Origin: Bacillus sp. 03113
Lineage (GTDB): Bacteria; Bacillota; Bacilli; Bacillales; Cytobacillaceae
Length of the DNA stretch: 64,000 nucleotides
Assembly (NCBI RefSeq): GCF_006546985.1
Contig: NZ_VATK01000004.1
Location: 180,463-244,462 of the forward strand
Direction of reading: 5' to 3'
In this document: positions 17,990 to 27,104 of the stretch, piece by piece
How the letters are laid out: every line of letters starts with the position of its first letter
How positions within the stretch are numbered: the stretch's first letter is position 1
Position numbers and translations under genes: made by a program
The notes under the pieces: generated by a model
Told to the model about the DNA's origin: nothing
What the model saw: only the letters and a program-made list of their open reading frames with translations
The model's database searches: none

Positions 17990-18444
17990 TTTGTCTGCTC
18001 TCCCTTCACTTTCTTATCAATAATTGCAGTTATTTTTTCGTAGAGTGAAAGGAAGGTTTCAAATTCATCTTGTGTCAGCTCTTCTAAATAGGAACCAACA
18101 AAGCTTTCAATCCTTTCCTCTCCTTTTAAATAAATTAGTTCTCCTGCTTCTGTTATTTTTATGTATACACTTCGTCGATCATTATCATCTCTAATTCTTT
18201 CCACTAAACCTCGAGCGTATAATCGATCAATCTTTGCTGTCATTGCGCTTTTGTTTACTCCACAGCAATCAGCAAGCTCGGAAGGACGTAAATCACCATA
18301 TTTATGTAATTGCTTTAAAACTGCAAATTGCTCTAACGTAAGGTCGAGACCTTGATCAGAAACGATATTAGAAATATTCTTCATTGCAAATAAATAAACA
18401 TTTTGATAGCGATCAATAAGCTGTTTAATCAAATGATTTGCCAT
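17986..18444 (-). CDS. MarR-family repressor of the MMPL exporter
   Basis: A 152-residue MarR-type winged-helix regulator: LRPSELADCCGVNKSAMTAK (about 53-72) is the DNA-reading helix-turn-helix and DDNDRRSVYIKITE the wing. It is the first gene of a two-gene operon and overlaps the exporter start by 4 bases, an arrangement like ydgG-ydgH of B. subtilis. A palindrome TTCAT-GAT-ATGAA lies just downstream of the -10 box of its own promoter, so negative autoregulation is likely. The inducing ligand is unknown. Confidence 0.9.
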   Translation of the reverse strand: MANHLIKQLIDRYQNVYLFAMKNISNIVSDQGLDLTLEQFAVLKQLHKYGDLRPSELADCCGVNKSAMTAKIDRLYARGLVERIRDDNDRRSVYIKITEAGELIYLKGEERIESFVGSYLEELTQDEFETFLSLYEKITAIIDKKVKGEQTK

Positions 18445-18465
18445 TTTAGTTCACCCCATTAATTA

Positions 18466-18506
18466 TTCATATCATGAACTATATAACAATCTCTTATAAC
18501 TGTCAA
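18466..18506 (-). promoter_or_regulatory. marR-MMPL promoter and operator
   Basis: Minus strand TTGACA (18501-18506), 17-base spacer, TATAGT (18478-18483). The palindrome TTCAT-GAT-ATGAA (18466-18478) overlaps the start-site region and is the likely MarR operator. Confidence 0.8.
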
Positions 18507-18627
18507 TATTTTCTTGCATCTATTTAGGTCATTCGTGGAATCTAACAACACTACTAAAGGACAGGCGCAAAGTTTAACTTTATGAAATAGACTAAAAAAA
18601 ATAGATTTTCAGAAAGAGGTATGCAAA

Positions 18628-18903
18628 ATGTATTATCGTCTTCCGAGAAATGTTCTTCCTTATCAAAATCAGAGGTTTTTTGGGTTCGGTTTATTGCCAT
18701 TTGTTGCTGGCTCTGTTTTTGGTCTTGCGGCAGCACCTTTTTTCTTTAGACCCCCATATCCGTACCCTTATCCGTATCCAGTTCCTTATCCTCTTCCTAC
18801 ACCATACCCAGCTCCATATGCTGCACAGCCATCATTTGCTCCATATCAACAACCATCTTATGTAGGGACAGAAAATATTAATATATATCCAAATAAGTTT
18901 TAA
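18628..18903 (+). CDS. Pro/Tyr-rich small protein
   Basis: A 91-residue protein with AGAGG before its ATG. The first 20 residues are polar, residues 22-40 form one hydrophobic segment rich in Gly, Ala and Phe, and residues 42-72 are a PYPYP-type repeat tract. The composition resembles small spore-coat or cell-surface proteins of bacilli, but I do not recognise a family, and coat function is only a guess. Codon use follows the amino acid bias. It lies between the marR operon (divergent) and ppk (convergent). No sporulation sigma promoter could be assigned with confidence. Confidence 0.7.
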   Translation: MYYRLPRNVLPYQNQRFFGFGLLPFVAGSVFGLAAAPFFFRPPYPYPYPYPVPYPLPTPYPAPYAAQPSFAPYQQPSYVGTENINIYPNKF

Positions 18904-18927
18904 AGAGAATGCATTCTAAAAAGAAAA

Positions 18928-18966
18928 AAGTGCCAGTTATCTTTTTAATACAGATAACTGGCACTT
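18928..18966 (-). terminator. ppk terminator
   Basis: Minus strand AAGTGCCAGTTATCT...AGATAACTGGCACTT, 9-base loop, then TTTTTCTTTTT. Strong, close to the ppk stop. Confidence 0.88.
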
Positions 18967-18975
18967 CGGATAATC

Positions 18976-21078
18976 TTATTCATTAAGCTGAACGACTTTA
19001 TTAGCTTGTTCCATTAATAAGTTCTGACTGCAATTAGGTTCCTGGTCAATAGAAGGTGTAACGTAATGATAAATGCCATCAGCATCTTGCTCTCTTGCTT
19101 TTAAAGTATCATTTAAGTGCAGCTGTAATGTATTCTTCAGCCTTTTCTTTAAGGATCCTTTAAAGATTGGAAATAAAATTTCAACACGATTTTCCATATT
19201 TCTTGTCATCATATCTGCAGAGGATAAAAAGATTTTTTCTTCACCATTATGATGGAAATAATAGACTCTACTATGCTCTAAAAAGCGTCCTAAAATGCTA
19301 ATTACTCGAATATTTTCACTTACATTTTTGATCCCAGGCTTTAAGCAACAAATCCCTCTTATTATTAATTCAATTTTTACCCCTTTACAAGAGGCTTCAT
19401 ACATTTTTAGAATAATGTCTTTATCCGACAAGGAATTCATCTTAAAAATCATATGCCCATTTCCATTTTTTAAATGAAAGTTAATTTCTTCATCGATTAA
19501 ATCAATAAATTTATTTTTAATATCAAAAGGTGAAACAAACATGTGATGATATTGGGGCTTTTCAGAATAACCGCTTAGAAAATTAAAGAAATTCGTAGCA
19601 TCGATGCCAAATCTTCTATTTGTCGTGATTAAGCCTAAATCTGTATATATTTTTGCAGTTTGATCGTTATAATTTCCTGTTCCTAAATGGACAAACCGTT
19701 CTATTGTGCCATGCTTTCTTCTAACGATAAGCGTAATTTTACTATGGGTTTTTAAATGCGTCATCCCATAAATAACATGACAGCCTGCTTTTTCAAGCTC
19801 CTTTGCCCATTGAACATTATTTTCCTCATCAAATCTTGCCTTTAATTCCACTAAAACAGTAACTTGCTTCCCTTTTTCAGCAGCACGCTTTAGGGCTTCT
19901 ATAATAGGAGATCCTCCACTTACGCGATAAAGAGTTTGTTTAATCGCGAGTACATCTTTATCATCTGCTGCTTCGGATAAAAAATCAAGGACAGGCTGAA
20001 ATGATTCATACGGGTGGTGCAATAAAATGTCCTGTTCTAATGCCTTATCAAAAATATTTTCGTCAAAATCTAAATCTATTGGATTTTGTGGTATAAACGT
20101 TTCATAAATGAGTTTTTCTCTTTTCCCAGCTAAAAGCTTATACAAGGAGAATAAACTTGTTTGATCAATTAATCCATTAATTCGATAAACATCTTGCTCT
20201 AATATTTCCAATTCATCTAATAAATACGAAAGCACTTCCTCATCAAGTTGATCTCCGTCTATTTCTAAACGAACCTCCGCTCCCCATTTTCTCTTTTTTA
20301 ATTCTTTTTCAATTTCATATAGTAGATCATCCGAGCCTTCTTCATGAATCGTTAAGTCTGCATTTCTTGTAATCCGAAATTGGGTAACAGAAAGAACTTT
20401 AAAGCCATTAAACATTTTATGAATAAAATGACAAATCACATCCTCAAGCATAACAAAATGGATCTGATCGTCATACGATGGAATTTCAATAAAACGGCTT
20501 AATACGGCTGGAACTTGAACAATCGCTAATTTATTTCTATATTCTTCATCATCTTTTACTCCTTCAATAGATACAGCCAAATTTAAAGATTTATTTAAGA
20601 GCATCGGAAAAGGACGATAAGCATCAACTGCTAATGGAGTTAAAACAGGGAAAATTTGTTCATCGAAATACGCTTCGAGCTCCATTAGCTGCTCATTTGT
20701 TAATTGGTCTGTCTCTAAAAGAGAAATATTTTCTTTATATAATTCTGGCAGTATCATATGATGGAAAGTCTCTGTTTGTTTCTTGACAAGTACATGCGCT
20801 ATTTCAGAAATCCTGTCCAATTGTTGCCTAGGGGTCAAGCCCGCTTTATTCTCTGGTTTATTAAAGCCAGCCTTCACTTGATCCTTAAGACCAGCAACTC
20901 GCACCATAAAAAATTCATCTAAATTAGAGCTAAAAATCGCTAAGTATTTCATTCTTTCTAATACAGGATTACTTTGATCAAGCGCTTCTTCTAAAACGCG
21001 TTCATTAAAAGAAAGCCAACTAAGCTCTCGATTATTAAAATGCGATGGATTATTTAACTCTAAATATTCAGTCATCAT
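18976..21078 (-). CDS. ppk: Polyphosphate kinase 1
   Basis: A 700-residue PPK1 enzyme that reversibly makes polyphosphate from ATP. The four-domain layout is complete: an N-terminal helical domain (FNNRELSWLSFNERVLEEA near 15), the head domain, and two catalytic C-terminal domains of phospholipase-D fold. The phosphorylated His is in LKTHSKI near residue 445, with a second essential His in EHSRVYYF near 600. It lies 78 bases downstream of ppx on the same strand and a strong terminator follows, so ppx-ppk is an operon controlling polyphosphate turnover. B. subtilis 168 is, to my knowledge, without ppk1; B. cereus-type species have it. Confidence 0.95.
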   Translation of the reverse strand: MMTEYLELNNPSHFNNRELSWLSFNERVLEEALDQSNPVLERMKYLAIFSSNLDEFFMVRVAGLKDQVKAGFNKPENKAGLTPRQQLDRISEIAHVLVKKQTETFHHMILPELYKENISLLETDQLTNEQLMELEAYFDEQIFPVLTPLAVDAYRPFPMLLNKSLNLAVSIEGVKDDEEYRNKLAIVQVPAVLSRFIEIPSYDDQIHFVMLEDVICHFIHKMFNGFKVLSVTQFRITRNADLTIHEEGSDDLLYEIEKELKKRKWGAEVRLEIDGDQLDEEVLSYLLDELEILEQDVYRINGLIDQTSLFSLYKLLAGKREKLIYETFIPQNPIDLDFDENIFDKALEQDILLHHPYESFQPVLDFLSEAADDKDVLAIKQTLYRVSGGSPIIEALKRAAEKGKQVTVLVELKARFDEENNVQWAKELEKAGCHVIYGMTHLKTHSKITLIVRRKHGTIERFVHLGTGNYNDQTAKIYTDLGLITTNRRFGIDATNFFNFLSGYSEKPQYHHMFVSPFDIKNKFIDLIDEEINFHLKNGNGHMIFKMNSLSDKDIILKMYEASCKGVKIELIIRGICCLKPGIKNVSENIRVISILGRFLEHSRVYYFHHNGEEKIFLSSADMMTRNMENRVEILFPIFKGSLKKRLKNTLQLHLNDTLKAREQDADGIYHYVTPSIDQEPNCSQNLLMEQANKVVQLNE

Positions 21079-21156
21079 TACACACCTTTTATAAAAATTT
21101 TCGTCAAGTTATCATAACACTCTATGTGAATAATATGGTAGATATTACTTAAAAAT

Positions 21157-22695
21157 TTACATAAAATTTACTAATTTAAATTTTAACTGAATCGATTGTT
21201 TAAGCGCCTTTTCAAGTTGCCGTACTTCCTTTTCTGCATAGTATTTTTCTACAAAAAAATCACCTTTACAGTAAATAACAAACTGTATCTGATTCTCACC
21301 GATTATTTCTGCATGAATTTTATTTACAATTCCTCTTTTTGACGCATCTAATGAAGCGGCAAACTTTGTTATTGCTCCTGCCATTCGAAGGTCAGACATT
21401 TCTTCCTTCCCAAACCAATTTGAAAAGGGCGCTACATATTGCTTAAGCAAAGCATTATTTTTAAAAGAAGCAATAAGTGCTAGCTTCACTCTGCTTCTAT
21501 GCTCTAACCCGTTAATAGACTGATGGGCAAGCAAATAAAATGTGTGTTGACTACTAGCATTTTGATCAATATATTTTCCTATATAATAAAGCCGAGCCCC
21601 TCTTTTAAGCTCCTTTATGAATAGGTTGCTATCATTACCACGATAAAAGGTTTTTATTTGATGAAAGACTTCTACAGCCAGCCTTGCAGTGTTATTTGTG
21701 TGATTAAGATCCATTCCATAATCATATATAAGCTCATTAATATTTTTATTAATAATTTCCTCTGTTTTCGGATAGTCATCTTTTTTTTCATGAACATGAA
21801 TATAGATCCCATCACGAAGTCCCTTTCTGCTCAGCATAAACTGTTTTGCACCCGTATACTTAATAAGCTGAACAAAAACTTCAATAGCAGGAATAATAAT
21901 GTCAGCCCTGTCCTTTGAAAGCCCTTCAACTTTTTCAAGCTGGCTAATGTTCATGCTTTCTAAATAAGAACGAATGTATAATAAATCTTCAGGCTTCATT
22001 ACATATTGATGAATACTTGAAAGCAAATAATTCTTTATCCCTTGATCAATTTGTGCAATATTCCTCGCACTTCCTCCAATGGCCACAATTGGTACATTCA
22101 AATCCTTTAACCAAGGGAGCTTTTCAAAGGATGATTGAATAAATTTGATAAGTTTTTCTTTTTCTTCTTCAAGAATTTGCTCTCCTTTAATAAATTGTTC
22201 CTTCAATGAAACAACCCCAAATGGAAAACTATAGGAATGAACGAGTTTTCTATTTTTATAATAGGTAACTTCTGTACTACCACCGCCAATGTCAATTGTA
22301 ACTCCCTCCGTAACAGGGGTTGTTCGACTAACAGCTAAGTATCCATAGTACGCTTCCTTCTCCTCTGAAAGCACTTTGATATCAAAGCCCGTTTCTTTTT
22401 TTACTCTTTTTATTATTTTCGCTTGATTTTTTGCTTGTCTGATTGTAGCAGTTGCCACACATAAAACTTCACTCACTTGATGAAATTCGATAATTTTACG
22501 AAAGCCATTTAATATTTTTATTAATAGATTGCAACCTTTATCATCTAATATTTTGTCTTCTTGTAAATAGTGACGAAGTCTGGCAACTGACTTTATATTT
22601 TCAAGCTCTCTACAACCACCATGATTGTATTCATATATAACAAGGCGAATTGTATTTGAACCTATATCAATAATTGACCATTTTTCTCCCATCAT
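21157..22695 (-). CDS. ppx: Exopolyphosphatase Ppx/GppA
   Basis: A 512-residue phosphatase of the Ppx/GppA family (ASKHA fold) that degrades polyphosphate or hydrolyses pppGpp. The N-terminal phosphate loop IDIGSNTIRLVIYEY (9-23), the DIGGGSTEVTYY segment near 142 and GGSARN near 215 are intact. A C-terminal HD-like helical domain (about 310-505) gives the long form. It is the first gene of the ppx-ppk operon. No Pho box was seen upstream. Sequence alone does not tell which of the two activities dominates, but linkage to ppk favours exopolyphosphatase. Confidence 0.93.
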   Translation of the reverse strand: MMGEKWSIIDIGSNTIRLVIYEYNHGGCRELENIKSVARLRHYLQEDKILDDKGCNLLIKILNGFRKIIEFHQVSEVLCVATATIRQAKNQAKIIKRVKKETGFDIKVLSEEKEAYYGYLAVSRTTPVTEGVTIDIGGGSTEVTYYKNRKLVHSYSFPFGVVSLKEQFIKGEQILEEEKEKLIKFIQSSFEKLPWLKDLNVPIVAIGGSARNIAQIDQGIKNYLLSSIHQYVMKPEDLLYIRSYLESMNISQLEKVEGLSKDRADIIIPAIEVFVQLIKYTGAKQFMLSRKGLRDGIYIHVHEKKDDYPKTEEIINKNINELIYDYGMDLNHTNNTARLAVEVFHQIKTFYRGNDSNLFIKELKRGARLYYIGKYIDQNASSQHTFYLLAHQSINGLEHRSRVKLALIASFKNNALLKQYVAPFSNWFGKEEMSDLRMAGAITKFAASLDASKRGIVNKIHAEIIGENQIQFVIYCKGDFFVEKYYAEKEVRQLEKALKQSIQLKFKLVNFM

Positions 22696-22972
22696 GTAAA
22701 CGAAATCTCCTGCCTTTCTTTTATGACCTTATATTATGAGCATCTATTTCATATATAAATATTATCATGTTTATCTTCCCATTTTTCATATTATTAGTGA
22801 TTAATGATCACCTATTCAGTCAATAATGAAACTAATGGTTATTTAGATTAATGAACAAGTTTCCAAGCAGGATTCTTCATTACTATATTGAATAATGATT
22901 GGTCCTTTTTTTTCACACTAAGTAGCGTTATAATAAAGATGAAATATTCATTGTATAGAAAGGAGTAAGAGC

Positions 22973-23440
22973 GTGAACGGATATGATAATCTCCCGCCTC
23001 GGTTAAATCCAACCATTGAAAGCCTCTCCCAAGCGATCTTCGTGGTTAATCGACATGCAAAAACAGCTACTAATCCAAAATATTTATATAAATTGAAGCA
23101 CAATGCCTTACAAAAATTGATAAAAGAAGGAAAAGCAAAAAAAGTCGGCCTTCATTTTTCAAGCAATCCAAAATTAAGTCAACAGCAATCAGATGTATTG
23201 GTCGTTTGTGGAAATTACTCCTTCCACTTGCCTCCTACAAAACAAGACTTCGATCAATTACCTCATTTAGGATCACTAAATAATTCCGTTCGAAATCCTA
23301 AAGCATTACTTTCTCTAAAACAAGCCAAAAGTATGTTATCTGACTACACTGGTTTAACTGAAATAGAGCAAATGAATCAACCTAAAAAAAGTAAATACAA
23401 TAAACCCGTATTTAAAAAACTTGGTGAAAGTTACTACTAA
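22973..23440 (+). CDS. ykyB: Conserved protein YkyB
   Basis: A 155-residue protein like B. subtilis YkyB. Shared segments are PTIESLSQAIFVVNRHAKTA near the start, KKVGLHFS-NP, SQQQSDVLVV, FHLPPTK-DF and the C-terminus PVFKKLGESYY. The function is unknown. It has no signal peptide or membrane segment and is basic. The start is GTG 22973 behind AAAGGAG. In B. subtilis it also lies near cheV-like and ykw genes, and here cheV is the convergent neighbour. Confidence 0.9.
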   Translation: MNGYDNLPPRLNPTIESLSQAIFVVNRHAKTATNPKYLYKLKHNALQKLIKEGKAKKVGLHFSSNPKLSQQQSDVLVVCGNYSFHLPPTKQDFDQLPHLGSLNNSVRNPKALLSLKQAKSMLSDYTGLTEIEQMNQPKKSKYNKPVFKKLGESYY

Positions 23441-23468
23441 AAAGCGTCTGGTATTTAAGCTGCTTCGA

Positions 23469-23500
23469 GAAAAAGAGCTGGCCTTGCTAAGCTCTTTTTC
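23469..23500. terminator. Bidirectional terminator between ykyB and cheV
   Basis: GAAAAAGAGCT / AGCTCTTTTTC, 10-base loop, A-rich on the left and T-rich on the right, at the ends of two convergent genes. Confidence 0.8.
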
Positions 23501-24404
23501 ACTTAATATATGTATCGATCATTTCAATTAATTTTTCAATATCCGGTTTGCTTACTTGAGCATCTGCTCCTACTTTTTCCCCTTTATGGCGCAGATCATC
23601 GGTTATGAGGGATGAAAATAAAATCACAGGGATATTTGAGCGCTCAGGGTGCTTCTTTATGTTCAATGTTAAATGGTGACCATCCATTTGAGGCATTTCA
23701 ATATCTGTAATAATTAATTGAACATCCTCTTTAACATTCCTACCCTTTGAGCTGAGATCATCTAAATAATGTAAAACTTCAAGTCCATTTTCAAAAAAAT
23801 GAATATGCTTTATCCCTGCTTCTATTAATGTCTCATGCAGTAATTTACGTAAGAGTGGTGAATCTTCCGCAACAATTACCTTTATGTTAGAACGATCTCG
23901 TTTATTTACTGCTTTAATACGATTTTTATTAATTCCTAAATCTAGATTAATTTCAGTGATGATTTTTTCAAAATCAAGCAGCATAATGATTTCATTTTCA
24001 ATTTTAACAATTCCCGTTAGTTCACCTGTTTGTCCCTGATATGAACTAGAAGGCTTTTCAATTTGTTCCCAGGATATCCGATGAATTTGGGTGACATTTT
24101 GAACATGAAAGACGAATTTTTGCTGATTAAATTCAGTCACAATAAATTTGTCTGTTTCATTTTGAGAAGAAGGAGCAAAGCCAATTGCTTCTACCAAATT
24201 GACAACAGGTAATATTTCACCTCGAAGCTCTATTATCCCCTTAACATATTTATGAGAATGAGGAATTTGTAAAACAGGAACAGGCAGAATGATTTCCTTC
24301 ACTTTTATAACATTAATACCAAATTTATTCGAACCAATGATAAATTCAACAATTTCAAGCTCATTTGTACCGCTTTCCAAAAGAATTCCATTATCTCTAA
24401 TCAT
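23499..24404 (-). CDS. cheV: Chemotaxis coupling protein CheV
   Basis: A 301-residue fusion of a CheW-like coupling domain (about 15-155) and a response-regulator receiver domain (about 170-300). The receiver has the acidic pair in VAEDSP, the phospho-acceptor Asp in IITDIEMPQMDG and the Lys in SKPDI. It links chemoreceptors to the CheA kinase and takes part in adaptation. The ATG 24404 has GGAGGAG at seven bases; the in-frame ATG 24443 lies inside repeat B3. The leader upstream is repeat B3 itself, starting 20 bases from the ATG, so the promoter must lie within or behind the repeat. Confidence 0.94.
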   Translation of the reverse strand: MIRDNGILLESGTNELEIVEFIIGSNKFGINVIKVKEIILPVPVLQIPHSHKYVKGIIELRGEILPVVNLVEAIGFAPSSQNETDKFIVTEFNQQKFVFHVQNVTQIHRISWEQIEKPSSSYQGQTGELTGIVKIENEIIMLLDFEKIITEINLDLGINKNRIKAVNKRDRSNIKVIVAEDSPLLRKLLHETLIEAGIKHIHFFENGLEVLHYLDDLSSKGRNVKEDVQLIITDIEMPQMDGHHLTLNIKKHPERSNIPVILFSSLITDDLRHKGEKVGADAQVSKPDIEKLIEMIDTYIK

Positions 24405-24423
24405 GATAGCTCCTCCATTTAAT

Positions 24424-24582
24424 AGATAAAGTGAAACTTCCATCTGTGGGGGTATTAGTTCATCCCCACTGATGGTTAGTTAAACCAATCGGGCTTTTAC
24501 AGGCAGTTATCCCTCACCTTCGCTTCTTCGATACTCTAAAGCTGAGATGTGGGGGATTACTGCCTGTTAATGCGGGATAAAA
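24424..24582 (-). repeat. Repeat B3, shortened form
   Basis: Same ends as B1 (AGATAAAGTGAAACTTCCATC and CTGTTAATGCGGGATAAA). It keeps the terminal stem CCATCTGTGGGG/CCCCACTGATGG and the GGGCTTTTACAGGCAGTTATCCC part, but lacks the central 100 bp present in B1 and B4. In the gene direction it reads into cheV. Confidence 0.8.
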
Positions 24583-24614
24583 ATTACATTAGACTCCCTT
24601 TCATTCATTATAAC

Positions 24615-25937
24615 CTATTGTATGACAGAGGGTTCTTTAATTTTCGAATGAATAATTAGACCGATAATCGTTAGGATCAGTAAAGAACCAAGGGCTAATC
24701 TACTCGCCATATTTCCATAATCTGAAAATACATATGTAATCGTCCCATATAGAAAAGGTCCGACGATGGAAGACACTTTTCCAGAAAAGGCAAATAATCC
24801 AAAGAACTGCCCTCTTTTTTCTATGGGAGTAAGGTCAACAATGAACGTTCTAGTTGTAACCCACATCGCGCCTAAGGAAATCCCAAACATACTACCAGCG
24901 ATCCAAAACATCATTTCATTTACAGCAGTTGAAGCAATCACAAGTGCCACTACTAATACATATCCAACGTATTTTACTGCTTTATATGCTCCTTTTACCT
25001 TTGTTATATAGCCAAAAAGAAAGGATCCCAAAATACTGGATATAGTAGAAACTAAATATAATAAAATAAACATCCCCGTTGTAAACCCGACGATTGCTTT
25101 CGCATAAACAGCCATTATGGCAATCGTAGTTGAAATAGCATCATTTAAGAAAAAATAGGCAACCATAAAAGTAAAAATAGGCTTATACATTTGTATTTCC
25201 TTAAAGGTTAAAAGAATATCCTTATAACCTGACAAAAAAGTAGATTCTCTTTCATCTTTTTTAGCTTCTTTTGGATGATCTTTTATAAAGAAAAATAGAG
25301 GCAATGAAAAGATTAAAAATAAAATAGCTGATGGAATAAATGCTTTATGAAATCCACTATCCCCAATAAAAAGATACACGCTTAAGCCAACAAGTGTACC
25401 AAAATACCCGATTGCCACACCAAATCCTGAAATTAGCGGGATCTCCTCCTTTACCCCTAAGTCTGAGATCATTGCATCATAGAAGATGAGACTTGAATGA
25501 TAAAAAAACTTTGCCATAACAAAAAACAAAATGACTGCTGCAAGTGCAAATGGTAAACCAAAAATCGTATAACTCGATTGATTTGTTGCTAATACCCCCA
25601 TTAAGAAAGTGGACAAAACTGTTATTACGGTGAAAATCATAATATATTTCTTTTTCTTTCCTGTCCGATCAATTAATACTCCAAATAATGGAGAGAAAAT
25701 GACCAGAAAGAGACTTGCTAATGCATTTGAGTAAGAGATAAAAGTACTGGCAATTTGATTTAATTTTTCACTTTCTCCCACAACTTCCTGCAAATAAAAG
25801 GGAAAGAATATGGTATTAATATTTGAAGAAAAGATTGTATTAGCAAAATCATATAATGCCCAAGAAAAGATCGGCAAGGTAAAATATAAGCTTATCCCCT
25901 TCCTTATTTGAACATTACTTTTTTCAAGATGATCCAT
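24615..25937 (-). CDS. MFS transporter, UMF1 type
   Basis: A 440-residue integral membrane protein with about 12 membrane segments. The N-terminal SWALYDFANTIFSSNI segment is the signature of the UMF1/Atg22-like branch of the major facilitator superfamily, and the MFS motif A is seen as GVLIDRTGKKKKY after TM2. The central loop (about 215-230) is charged. The substrate is not known. GAGGAG precedes the ATG. It is a single gene, divergent from the 67-residue orphan at 26258. Confidence 0.88.
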   Translation of the reverse strand: MDHLEKSNVQIRKGISLYFTLPIFSWALYDFANTIFSSNINTIFFPFYLQEVVGESEKLNQIASTFISYSNALASLFLVIFSPLFGVLIDRTGKKKKYIMIFTVITVLSTFLMGVLATNQSSYTIFGLPFALAAVILFFVMAKFFYHSSLIFYDAMISDLGVKEEIPLISGFGVAIGYFGTLVGLSVYLFIGDSGFHKAFIPSAILFLIFSLPLFFFIKDHPKEAKKDERESTFLSGYKDILLTFKEIQMYKPIFTFMVAYFFLNDAISTTIAIMAVYAKAIVGFTTGMFILLYLVSTISSILGSFLFGYITKVKGAYKAVKYVGYVLVVALVIASTAVNEMMFWIAGSMFGISLGAMWVTTRTFIVDLTPIEKRGQFFGLFAFSGKVSSIVGPFLYGTITYVFSDYGNMASRLALGSLLILTIIGLIIHSKIKEPSVIQ

Positions 25938-26257
25938 ATCATCACTCCTCGTATATTCATGTCTACTTTTTTACATTCAATAAATATTTACAAAAACCCT
26001 CTTTGTCGTCACATCTTAACATTAGTTTTACATTAGAATATAAATGATATTTTTCTTTCATATTTTTCTAATATCATGTTAATGAAAGAAATACAAGCCA
26101 ATTAAATTCTTATCTTAGGATATAAAACGTTTTCATTTTGTTTATTTTGTGAACTTTATATCAAACATCTAGACTCAAAGTGTTTTAAGGAATACAATAC
26201 AACTGTAGATGACTTATTGTTATTTACAACAAAAATGGTAAAGAGGTGCAAAAACCT
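25938..26257. other. Divergent intergenic region with a cre-like site
   Basis: AT-rich 320 bp between two divergent genes. ATGATATT and AATATCAT form an inverted repeat near 26046-26080. ATAAAACGTTTTCA (26122-26135) matches 12 of 14 positions of a cre site (TGWNANCGNTNWCA) on the minus strand. Nothing else is recognisable. Confidence 0.4.
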
Positions 26258-26461
26258 ATGAAAGGTACTGCAATCCTTGTCAAAGAGGACCAGAATATGG
26301 CATTCATTGAAAATGTCGAGCACTCCACATTTGTAGAAATGAAAGAAAATAGCGGAGACTCAAATTGTAATTGTAAGCTCGATAATAAAATGGTCAACTA
26401 TGGTAAGGTGTCCCCTGTATATTGGTACGAAGATGAAGTGGATTGGGATTACGGTTATTAA
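26258..26461 (+). CDS. Orphan small acidic protein
   Basis: A 67-residue product from ATG 26258 with AAAGAGGTG about nine bases upstream; a GTG at 26246 in the same frame would overlap this site. The N-terminus MKGTAILVKEDQNMAFIENV could be a beta hairpin; the middle has CNCK with two Cys, and the C-terminus is rich in Trp, Tyr, Glu and Asp (VYWYEDEVDWDYGY). No membrane segment or signal. I do not recognise the family and found no partner gene. Divergent from the UMF1-type gene. Confidence 0.6.
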   Translation: MKGTAILVKEDQNMAFIENVEHSTFVEMKENSGDSNCNCKLDNKMVNYGKVSPVYWYEDEVDWDYGY

Positions 26462-26607
26462 TAATCCTTTTTATTGAACACAAACAACGAAAATAATTAT
26501 GATTTTTTAATAATATGCTGAGTAGATAAAATTATCTATTCGGCTTTTTTGTTTTAAACCAGGAAATTATAAATTGGCTGGCTGTGTATAACTTTGAAGG
26601 TTATGTA

Positions 26608-26695
26608 TCGATGTCCAGCTCCGACGTACAGGACGTACTAGTGCCGATGAAGACATGCGGATGTGGCGTTCTTAATCGGCCAGCGCATATAACTT
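26608..26695 (-). repeat. Repeat A6, inverted
   Basis: The reverse complement of the middle of A5: ATGTCCAGCTCCGACGTAC, the hairpin GTAC-AGGAC-GTAC (26636-26648), CTAGTGCCGATG and TTAATCGGCCAGCGC. It is in the 640-bp gap upstream of patA. Confidence 0.75.
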
Positions 26696-26714
26696 CAAGC
26701 TTCAGGCCTCTTCC

Positions 26715-26845
26715 TACGATAAGATAAGTCAACATCGATTTGCTATCGCTTATCGTGTATCCTTTATCATGTTTTAACGGGCAGTAAGATATGACCTAAA
26801 AAAATGGACAGTGGATAAAAAACTGCCCGTAAAAACCTGATCGGC
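26715..26845. repeat. Hairpin region and degenerate repeat-B fragment
   Basis: ACGATAAG pairs with CGCTTATCGT (about 26717-26756). Then TTTAACGGGCAGTAAG and AACTGCCCGTAAAAACC form an inverted pair and resemble the distal end of family B (GCATTAACGGGCAGTAGACC). The rest up to 27104 shows nothing beyond AT-rich leader of patA. Confidence 0.5.
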
Positions 26846-27104
26846 TCAAACTAAATCAAGGAAAGAACACCCTAATGGAAGGTTCGCCTTATCTCAGTCG
26901 AAGTCCCTCCAGTTTGTACGTCGATGATCAAGGAGCTTGCTCTTTTGTTCTTTTATATTGAGCAAATGATTTAATTAATCTTATCATCTTTTAATCACAT
27001 TTCCTGTGAGTGTTTACGACTGATCAATGTTTATTTCAATGATGATAGGAATTTGATATGATAAACCTATTGAAATAAGTTTATTGGAAGGTGGATTTTT
27101 AACA

